From Gnetum montanum (taxonomy: Eukaryota; Streptophyta; Gnetopsida; Gnetales; Gnetaceae): a DNA stretch of 64,000 nucleotides. Positions 49,001-61,000 of this stretch are shown here, piece by piece. The notes below the pieces were generated by a model. That model saw nothing but the letters and a program-made list of their open reading frames with translations, was not told the DNA's origin and ran no database searches. The first letter of the stretch is position 1; every line of letters starts with the position of its first letter. The translations under genes and the position numbers were made by a program. The stretch spans positions 212,272 through 276,271 of the forward strand of contig MNCI01020980.1 in assembly GCA_015680685.1 (NCBI GenBank), read 5' to 3'.

Positions 49001-52000
49001 ATAATTTTTTTTAACTCAGATAATAAAAATATTGATTCACTATTGTATAAATTTGATCTGAGATGTTTATTAATTATCAAAACCATTAGAACATTGATAG
49101 AATTGGTTTCCAGCCTTGTAATCCCAGTGTTTCCAATTCCTTGTTGCAAGCATCGTCTACTAGACCTTTTTGTTCTTTCATTGCTTTTCTTTTAACTGGT
49201 AAAAACATTATTTTATCATTACTGACTTTAGATTTCACGTGTATTCAGGAATTTCTCAGTATCCAAAAAATCTATGTATTAATGAAAACTAGTGCTGTTT
49301 TCACACAATGTAGGATGATTGGCAGCTTCTTACATTCAGACACTAATTTCCTAAGGCTGTTTTCCAACATATCAATAAATCTGAGGATAAATTCCTTAAA
49401 TTTATCGGAAACCCTTATAACAATTAATAAGTAACTGAACTCAACCAAAAAAAATGATAGAAAGTTTTACAAATGGGAATTTCACCTTTGTTTCTGAAGA
49501 TAACAATGATAAGTTAAAAGTATGAGCAATGGCTTCTAAATTCACAGGCAAATTATCAGGGAAAGTGGCCTCTATCCAAAGTGCTGAGAGCATTTGAAAT
49601 GTTTGATCCACACTAAGCTTTGTGGCACCCATTTCCTACAAAATCAGTTTAAATAAAAAAATTGTCAATCAATACTAAAAGGCCATATATCAAATCCACA
49701 AAATATGACATTGAAGCATCAATCCAAGCAATCTGCTTACAATGTCCACTGGCTGATAACAAACATCTCTCAAATTCGCATTGCGAAAATTCATCATAGT
49801 AAACCTAGGGGAACTTTTGAAACAACCATCTTGCCTCTCTTCACTATTACTTCTTTCCTTTGTCTCCCCAGATACAATGCAGCTAACCTTTTTATCTTGT
49901 GGGCTCATCTTGTCCTTCCTTGCCTTTTCAGAAAATATAGTTCCAGAAGAAGTCACTGATGGATTTTTCAATAGTGTCCTCTTTGAGTCATGATGAGCAA
50001 GTGTCCCATATGACTGACAATCAGAACTTACAGAAACAACGCCTGGAACAAGTATTATACAGAAAATTTGATGTGCTGCCACACGTGTTTCTGCATCCCG
50101 ATGCATCATTGCTTGTAATACTTGATGAAACAGTGTATCAGGAAAGCCCTGGAAAAAAGCACAGTCCAATAAGCAATCCTGCTAAATATCACTTACATTT
50201 TTTTAAATGATAAATCAGTGATTTTTTAAGGGAAAAAAAGAAAAACACGATTCAAGAGGACCTTTGTAAGAATTAATAGTCCATTCTACAGGATTTTAGG
50301 ACCACTACTTGATAGAGATAAAGACACTAATTAGCATCCTCAAGGAGGTCCATCATATTTACCTATGAATTGAGTTTAGGAAACAATTAGGTCATCAGGA
50401 TTATTAGAGCTAACATCCTTTTAATTGTCACAAGTCACATAATCCTAAACATTAAAAAAAAAAAGGCATCCCAAGTTCATCAAACATTGCATTTAGAATT
50501 GTTTGGAAATTTCTTAGTATGGTTTACAAATCTTTCAAAACTCCAGAAGTGTAACATGAAAGTGCCGATGTGGGCATAAATGCAAAATGCAATAATGCAA
50601 AACAAAGAAATGGGAAAAAACAAATATGAAGAAATTGCAGATAGACAAAGATCTAGCTCCTAATAGAGATGAATGGTGAAAGAGAACTCACATAGACAAC
50701 CCCATTTTGTTGTTTTGGACAAAGCTAGGATGGTGATGAATAACGTGAAACAAACTAACATAAGACTAATGAACATCATGTTATAACTCATAGTCAAGAA
50801 ATTATAAACAAGAAGCAAAGCTATTCAAAACCTCATACTTATAATCAAACTTTCTAAAAGTTAGAAATCTGATGTACCTGCTGGAGATAAGCCTGGTGCA
50901 ACATGGATGCAACTATGTGAGAAAGAATTAGCATTGCTCCAATAGAAGCCCTTGAAGCAATTGGTGCAGTTGGTAACTTTTCAAGGGTCATTGCCATCAT
51001 TGAATATATTGACTCTGGACATTGAATCTGTTATTCATAGGGAAAACAGTGATTATATTTATGTCTACCACTTTTGCAAAATAATAACTAGATGCAAGCT
51101 AAAAAAACAAAACTTTAAAACTTAAAATGGTACTCCCTATTCTTCATCATCATTCCCTTTTATCCCATCAATTTAAGGAAGGTGAGTGGTTTGATGATGC
51201 GTTGCTCAGCTGGCTATCTACATGACTGAATTGAATTCCCTACTCAGCCTACTAAAATGTTATTTCAATCAAATGTACTATAGAAAGTAGACTCAAATGC
51301 TGTTCTGCCTGTCTTGTATAAGGCAGCATTTATTATTAAAATATTATTGTACCAAGCAGTCCGTTGCAAAAGTTTATAATCTTAACATCAAAAAAAATAT
51401 TACAAACTTGGTGGTTCAAAACATAAACGGAGCTACACAGGTTTATTTCCAAGGTCGCTATGCTGAGACACTGGCACATGAGAGCATAAAAAATTTACGT
51501 TCAAAGACTATGGCATCAAGTCGATGGCTACCCATAAAAATTTATCGTTAATTCATCTGCCTGTCTTAACAGGTTAACCCATGTTGTTGGGATGAAGGCA
51601 CCAAGATGATGGCATAACCACTGTACCAGAGGATGTTGATGCATAAAGTAACAGGGAACAAGGGGCATACTGTTTTTACAAGCTCTGAAAGACATTCCTC
51701 AACAGAATTCTGGAGAGACAAGTGCAAGTTGACCTCCTGCTGACCCACTACCTCCATCATGGCTTGAATGCTCTTCCGCAAATGTCTACATAGATCATTT
51801 ATCATACTAACTTCACAGACACTTGCTTTGGATCTGGTTTGCCTTGCAAGAACTGATGCGATTTTAACAATATCAGTTTTTATCTGAGGTTCATTCACTA
51901 TGTTTTTGTGGTCAAGGTGTCTGACAAGAGCTGCCAGAAGCAATTCGCTGTTTCCTGAAAAATGACTGATGAAATTAATAATAATAATAATAGCAATAAT

Positions 52001-55000
52001 AGAATCCCAAAGACAATTCCTGAATTTAGTAAGATAGCGGAAAGACAGATAAACCAAAAAAGTCAGGTCAAACCTCTAGATTTGTATTTACTTAAAAGTC
52101 TTTCTTTAATGTCTGACTAATCTGAAACTGAAATTTTTTACTCATGTCCACTGAGGCCCCTTGAATCTATCCAACCAGTTTCAGAATTTCTTTTATGGAA
52201 TTTCTTACTTGTAATTTATGACTCAGTGTTACCTAGTAGAATCAAACTTGTGATCCAGGGTTACCAGACCAAGACCCTCACCACTATATCAAACAGAACA
52301 TTTCACATGCAATATATAAAATGACATCCTATTACAGCATTCAAGGCTGTTTCGTGCATGCATCATTAAACAAACCCTTAGTCTAAAATACTTGCTTCTC
52401 ACTTTGAGGTAACTTTCTAGGGCTCTATCATATTCCATATAGGTAGGACAATACTTGATGTGAATGGTTGTCTACACACCCTTAATGCAGAACCATTATG
52501 GGCTTAGTGGATCTGTAGAAGGAATCAAGTCTTCAAAAAAAACGATTTAGCTGGAATTTTTGGATTATAAATTATGAAATTAGCTTATCGGGTGTATGCT
52601 GATCCTACTCATATTGGAACTCTAGGAGTGGCTAATTTGTTTCAAAATCTATATGCAATTATGCATGCTACTTTAGGAGATGACTATTTCAATATACTGC
52701 ACTCCATGTTAGAATGGGAAAGAAATTTTACTCCGGTAACAGCCAATATTGTGGCTCATCATGTACTAGCACATTCCACACCAAAGGAATGAACTTGAAG
52801 CACAAACAGTGATTCCTTCATTTGAACCCTAAATGAGCTGGTTGATTAAGCAACAGCAGAAGTAGCCAAGCAAGCAACTAACCCATGCTTAGCCTTAGAG
52901 TAACGCAATGCAGTATAATTACATTACATACTTAGTTGTAGCTAGTAGCTTACTTGCCTGCCTACTTGTATTGATTTGTGTTCCATATCGAAATAACAAA
53001 ACCTTGTTCGTATCTCTAAGGACACAGGTTTACACCTTTTCTACCTATATGGATATGAAAACGGATTGAAAACCTTTAAATGCAGCAAGTATATGATCAT
53101 TTGACACTGACAAGGTACACCCATGATTTCCATTACTGTCATACCTGTACTTTGCATTAAGTATGACATATCACAGAGAACAGAACCGGCCAACCCATGT
53201 TCACCAGACCAGTGCTTTCCAGCATCAAAATACTGAAATATTGGCTCCAGAATGCATCGAACAGTTGAGGTTTCTTTAGCTAGTTGCACCATGTTTTTAA
53301 TGCACTGTTGTGCCCACACCTTGGGATTCTCCATCTCTTCTCTGCATTGGATACGAAAAAAACAAAAACAATCAAATTTGTTAGAAAAATGAAATAATAG
53401 CACCGGATATATTGATGGATCACAGCTTCTCTTTCATTTCACAATCATATAAACACTTAACCAACTCAGGAACAACTTCCAAATCAGAAGAATAAAATTC
53501 CTATCCAACTTTTATATCAAAGCATATCTTCCCAATTTCATATTTGCAACATATAAAAAACTAAACGCAATTACTTCTAGACAATGATTTTCAACATGCA
53601 TGGATGGCTGTATAAAAATACATGGATGACACTACAATGAATATACATGGCCATTAGACAAAACATTCTTGAGTGCAAAATTCATTTTATATACTATCAC
53701 TATTATCTGTAAAAAAAATACACAATAGTAAAATGTGCAGTAACATCCCAATCACCTGGAAAAAAAGAAAGAAGTTCCATCCATAATAAACAAATTTTAA
53801 TTTTTAAATATTCTATCATTTTGACCTGCAGTATTAAGATTTACTGCAGATTTGCAAGCACAAAACACCAACAGAAAAGGTGATAGAGACTCTGTTAACT
53901 AGAAGGAAGTAATACCTCAATCAGAACACAGAATACGGAATTTGGAAATTCCACTTGCTAATTAATAAATTAAGTTTTCTACATGTTCATGTTATTGTTT
54001 TGTAGCTATTATATGCAGAACGAATAAATTAAGCAATCTCAAGACAACTCTATTTACTTTTAACTGATTTATCTACAGGAAAGATGTAGTTCATAATGAA
54101 GAGTCACAATTGATTAGAGGAATAAGATAAGGTACTAATATGGAAAGAATGTGTAAAATGAGAACCAAGAACTTATAATACAACATAATGAAGACTTGTA
54201 ATAACATTTAGAAATAAACCAAAAAGCGGAAAAGATGATATCAACGGAAGAAGGTAATAAACCAGTTTCAAACATAAGATCAGCATGAACCGTGAAGTAA
54301 CAAATCAACGAACCAGCCATCGAAGAAGTTTGTTATACACAGGCAAAGTCAAAGATACAGAGTATGATATTAATGATGCAGACTCCTGAAAGGCAAACCA
54401 TCTCCAGGCTCAGTACAGCATACATACTATTACAGTATATGAAATCAGAGAGCTGTCTAGAGAGTGTGCTGTGAATATTTCCATGTCAAAGAACAGAAGG
54501 CAAAAAAGCCCATACTGTGCATGCACCAAATATAAGATTCTGGCAAGAAGTTATAGACAGATAATAATCATAACTATATATAATGGTATGACAATTACTA
54601 TTCAAAGTTCAAAGCCTTGTAAACAGGCTAGAGTCAAGAAACTTCGAAGGTTTAAGTTTAACAACAAAATGTATAAGGGTCATTGAGTACAACCTAGCAT
54701 TGAAGCTTGCTTGAAGATCTTAACTTCATGTATATCGTAAGCAGATAAGGTACTGGAATATGGCTGTTCTATAAAAAGGAAATTCTAGTTACACTTATAT
54801 CACATAAAAACAATTTTATTTTTGGTCTTGCCATTTCCATAGTGGATAATCTTTAGGTCAGTGGGCAACTGCAATTACCAACCACTGCGTCTATTCTCCA
54901 TAGCTCAAAAAATGATCATTTAAGACACGCTTGATATGTACCTATCAAAAATAGTAAAAGATGCTCCTATGAATTTAAGCATGGACTCATGCTATAATGT

Positions 55001-58000
55001 ACGTTGGATATGAAATGCATAAAACTACATTTTTTCCCTTTTTCTTTTTCTTTTTTTTAATGCTTTGGAGTCAATGGTTTGATTCAATCACTGTTAAATG
55101 TAGGCAAAGTAATGAATAGCGTGTGAAGAACATCTAAAATGTTGTGATCATCCCTTGGAAATTCTGGTGAGAGAATTACATGGTCAATTTGGAAGGATCT
55201 TTGAATCTTAATTTTATACTTTCTGGATCAAAGTTGGAGAGTGAATCCTTCACCATTCCCATAGTGCTTCTTCCTTCACATCTACGAACTTCTTCAACCC
55301 ATGTATGATGCAAATCACCCCTATCAAAACCGTTGTCTTTTTCGTAGTTATCCAGTGTCACAGAAACAATCTGCAAGATGGTGTGACAAAAACAAAAAAC
55401 CAGACACAATTAGTTGAGAGAGAGTTAAATTTCACCTATTATAAACATCAAATATGGTATCTTTACTGCTTCTTTTAAGAAGAAAACATGGGACAATAGT
55501 TGTGTTTTCCTTTCAAAAATACAAAAATAAATAAAGCTACTGATCCAATTCAATATTGGAATAATGTTAACTACAACTACAAAACATTACATATGGAGTC
55601 CAATCAGTTGTTGGAGAAAAACCATAAGCATGTAAAGAGGACTCAGCTACACCAACAGGAAGCCAAGAAATCATTAAAGAAAGAAGGATGAAACAAACAG
55701 TATGCCAAAATACCACAGAACAGGAAGGATGAAATATAGTATTATCACCTATAGGCTCAATGCTCATCCCACCAAAGCGGGGTCTTGGAAGGGTCAGTGG
55801 ATGAGTGAGAGCCTAACTTCTTTCGAGTGGTTGCAACCAAGCTCAAACCCAGGTCTTATGACTTGAGAAACAAGGAAGGATAAAATATAAAGAAGAGTAA
55901 TTTAAATTTTTTTAAAAAAAAGCTCTGCAGTGTCATTTTCCATAACCAAGTTCCCCACCATAGTGACCAGGCTCACAGTGTACCAATCACATTCTAGTCC
56001 CAAAGCAATCACCCAACCATACACAAGGTGTAATACAACATTGGGCTAGCGATTAAACCTTGGGAAGCAAATAGGGACATAAATGAATGACATTACAAAC
56101 ATAAAAACCATAAAGGACATGCCTCAAAAATGATAACCTTGGAAAATCAAACCCATTCAATCTCTACTAAGCATCAGTGAGTACAAAGGAGACCATACTC
56201 TGCACACTTATTTATTACTGAGATAGTGTAATTGCATGGTGTGCTGTGGAAGGTTATCAGTGATCATGATGCCTGATTTACATCAAGGTTCTGGCAGACA
56301 TTCCAAGCAGGGATAAGGACACAGCTGGACACGAGTTCAGCGTATCACCTGTAGATGGATGGCCAGACCAAGCAGGTTAATCAGATTCTTGAGGACATGT
56401 TGAGGGCATGTGCTTTGCAGTATTGGGATAGTTGAGACAAGATGCTTCCATTAGGAAAAAATTGCTTACAATAACAATTATCAGGTAAGTTTGTAGGCAG
56501 CACCGTTAGGCCATGTCAGATGTCATTGTATTGGGATGCTATTGAGGATCACCAATGTGTGAGTCCAGATAGTCTATGATCGGTTACAAACGTAGTGGTT
56601 CAAAATACAGAGCAGGTCCAGATAGTCTATGATCGGTTACAAGCTGCCCAAGATAGATAAGAGACATATGTCAATAAACATAGAAGGCCATTGGAGTTCA
56701 TTCTTGGGGATCATGTGTTTCTTCATGTTTCTCCCCTAAAGGGACTTATGTAATTTGGCTGGAAGGGAACTTAGCTCCAAGATATGTTGGCCCATTTAAG
56801 GTAGTACAGAGGATTGGCAAGATGGCCTATCGGTTGGCATTCTCTATAGTTGGCAGATGTGCATGATGTATTTTATGTCTCTATGTTGAAAAGATATGTG
56901 CCTGATAAGTAACATGTAATTGATTGGATAGATGTGCAACTGCAGCCTAATGCTTCATATGTGGAGATGCCAGTCCAGATTGTGGACCATATGTTGCAAC
57001 AACTACACAGTAGACTTGTCAGATGGTAAAGCTATCGTGGAGCAAGCATCGATCTCAAGAGGCAACATGAGAAGTGGTGATAGATATGTGGGCTTCTCAC
57101 CCTAAGATCTTCCAAGAGGAAGATTCTCAAGGGTGGAAAGTATAACACCCCTTTGTAGGAACCTGTGGTATATCATGATATTTCATTATGTGTGTGTGAA
57201 TGGGTCTAAATAGTTGGCATATGTTATGAATTTTATGATGATGCATGAGGATATATTATATGTGATATTTGATGTCCCATTTATGATTACATGACATAAC
57301 TATACATACTTGATCTTGTAGGATGTGTTTGACAGATGTGTCTGGCAAGGATGGCAAGGATGGAGGATTGGGGACAAGATCAGCAAATCGATATGTGTTT
57401 ATGATTTATGCTTAGTGGTGTGCATTTATGCATTCATCATATATGACCATGTTTGGAGATACTTAGATTTATTTATGGCATACAGATGTGTAGTGTGTGA
57501 GATGAGCTTGTTATAGGTTTAATTGGTTTTGGATTTGGAGCTGCCGTGTGTGAGTTATGCAAGGTTGTGTGTTTGTGTTTCAAGTGTATTAGTTGGGATA
57601 CAATTTTTACAGTCAAACTTATGAAAATACATTCTTTGTACTTGATATTATATTTTATATTTAAAACAAATATACCTTCTTTTTCTTATTCATGTCAATT
57701 GTTCCACTAAGCATTCTAAACCACTATTGTTGGTCTTGCTCTAAGTGCATCATGAGCTTGTGGGATTAATTAGGGTTGTTCAAGGGCTAGATTCAAGCCT
57801 GTTGCTATTTCTTGTGCTTGGGTCTAGGAGCTATTTGGGTTAGGACAAAGTTTTGCATGTGTTTTGGGCTTTCTATGGTCATATTGGACTTCTGTAGACT
57901 TCAGTAGTGATTGGTGGGTTTCCTTCACCTTTCTCCTGGTTCTTTTAGTAGATTCGTATGTTTATGCATGTGTATTAGACCTATGAGACAATGTGAGATA

Positions 58001-61000
58001 TTTGGATGCTTGCATGTTGGTTTTGGTATGACTTTGCCCACATGTTGTGATGGTTTAATCATGTGATGTTTCAGGCACGTGTTGGCTTATGACTGGGCAT
58101 TATGGGACTCGCCTAGGGGCTGTATGGACCCACTGCAGTGCTCTAGCAGGTTACCAAGTTGTGTTCCCCTGTTTTCCCAGAGTGCTTTGGCTATTACAAG
58201 TATTTTTGTATATTTGACCCTACACAAACCAGGAGTCACAACTGTGGTCTAGTCACAGTATGTGGTTGTAGGTGCCTATGTAAACCAAGGGTCACAAAGA
58301 CCTCGTGGTCCTATCATGGTAAAAGTTTAGACATAACATAAGTTGCAATGGAATAACAGCTAAGTCATGGTGATTTAGGCTAGTGTACTACATTGCATGC
58401 GAGTCATGGTCCACTCATGGTGGTGGCCATGACCCCACCATGACTTGCAGTCGGGAGCTATGAAAGAGGAATTAATCTTTGGATTTCATGTTTGAGTAAG
58501 TTGCAAGCTACAGTGGTACTCACGGTTGAGACCATGACTCCACCATAGGTCGCAGTCAAGTCATGGTGGTGGCCATGACCCCACCATGACTTGCAGTCGG
58601 GAGCTATGAAAGAGGAATTAATCTTTGGATTTCATGTTTGAGTAAGTTGCAAGCTACAGTGGTACTCACGGTTGAGACCATGACTCCACCATAGGTCGCA
58701 GTCAAGTCATGGTGGTGGCCATGACCCCACCATGACTTGCAGTCGGGAGCTATGAAAGAGGAATTAATCTTTGGATTTCATGTTTGAGTAAGTTGCAAGC
58801 TACAGTGGTACTCACGGTTGAGACCATGACTCCACCATAGGTCGCAGTCAAGTCATGGTGGTGGCCATGACCCCACCATGACTTGCAGTCGGGAGCTATG
58901 AAAGAGGAATTAATCTTTGGATTTCATGTTTGAGTAAGTTGCAAGCTACAGTGGTACTCACGGTTGAGACCATGACTCCACCATAGGTCGCAGTCAAGTC
59001 ACAGTTGAGTCATGATCAACTACCAGAAGTGTGAAAGAGACGGTTAAATTCTATAACAATCATAGCTATGTTTATATGAGACCTGGGATGTGTTTAAAAG
59101 GATAATGATTTATGTGTATGGCATTGGAATATGGTTGTGGTGATTTGGTGTATGTCACAGAGAGTCATGTAGCATAGGGTGCTTGTGACTATTGGTTCTG
59201 TCATGTGTTATGCACAGTATTGATGCTTGCTTACGATGCATATGGCTTGGTTGTATGTTGATTGTTGAGGACTAACCTAGCCTACTATTGCTTCCTGCTA
59301 AGTGTATGTATGGTGCAAGTTGCTTGTGTTGGTTGTTAAGGCTTAAGTAAGTTTGGCATGATACATAATTTTTATGACAATGCATGTAGCACAAGTTGCT
59401 TGTGGTCGGTCAACATGTGGAGCCAACACACTAGTTGGTAATGAGACACCGCAAAGAACATTGGATTGACCCCCACTATGTTACATCAATAAGGCTCCTA
59501 TCTCAAGCCTCATCATAAGAGTGGAAGTGCATATGTGTAATTGTCCTTATAGCTAGTACATGGCATAGGTGTGTTCGTCCGTATGGCCAAACCTCAAGAA
59601 GGTTAGTGGTTGCAGGTCACGGGTTGAAGGGGACTAACACCAATTGGGATAAATAAAAGATTAATAAAAGACCTGTAGGCACTTCATTATAAATATTTAT
59701 AATTATTAAGACACATGCTACACTTATGCAAAAGGCATGCTTTTAGGATCGAAGGGCTCATACGGAGCAAGGAATGCCCCTACACCCCTTTGACTAATTG
59801 CTCACAACAGATTTCAGGTTTTCTATTGCACTCCTGATAGACGGGTTCTTTTCACCTTTCCCCCACAGTATTTCTCCAAGTGCAAACATATTAATTGCCA
59901 CATGGGTGTAGTGTATCCATGATTGATATTGCATGCATGGTCAGTCACAGCAATGTTGAGTGAGTTAGTGACTATGGTAGAGTATGACATGTTTGCACAT
60001 TATATGACATGTTTATCCATGTTTACGTGACGTGTTGGAGCAAGAGGGTCTAGGGCTTAGTTGCATATCACGATTGGCTCGTGTGATAATATAGTCAAAG
60101 TTGTGAATTATGCACTAATTGATTGTACAAGGATTGTCATGTGTGTCTAATTGGATTATGCATAAGCACTTGTTGCTATGTGTTAGTGTTGCTGTGTAAA
60201 GATCTCCCACTTAGTTTATACTAAAACTATCTTATGCAAGTGATGGAGGTGAAGGTCCTAAAGAGCATCTAGGCTAATGGAGAGGATATTCCTATGCGTA
60301 TTTGTGTATTCTTGTATATGCTAGTGCATAAGATGTACTTATTTACTTACAGTTTTGGTATGGATATCTGTCAAGCAGGAATCTGCATCATGACTTGTTA
60401 GTGATGTGTATTTGATGGCAAGGATATGGATACCACGTTGATATATTTTGAATAGGTAGTATTATATATGATGATTTAGCTGTTGGTTTGTACCTAGCAG
60501 GTTTGTTTTGAGATTTTTAATTTCTAGTAATTTCCTCCGCTCTGTTTATTGACCGGTTGTGTTTACCATTCTGTTTCTCCGATCATTAGATGATTCTGGA
60601 TGTTGGGATGGCTTAGCTTAGGTGCCATAGGTAGAGTGTTCCATTATTATTGGAAGTTCAGACAATGTATCGATTCTTCACAATGTATCTAATCAATAAG
60701 TATAGCAATAAGATCTAAGGAGATATCATTTGAAAGTATTAACTATTAACAAAAATTCCAAGTTTTGAGTTTCTATTACAATATAACATCGGTCAACAAG
60801 CTATCACAAAAAAAGAAGGGTCCATCAAACTAAATGACCAACAAAGTATCATGAAGGAAATATATAGCTGCAAAAATGGGGTATTAAAAAACTAGATACA
60901 ATAACAAATTCAAAACATGCTCAGAAAATTGATAAGGAAAGGTTATTGAGAGATGGCACAATATGAAGTGAAGCTTCAGTTTTACTATAAAAACGTTAAG

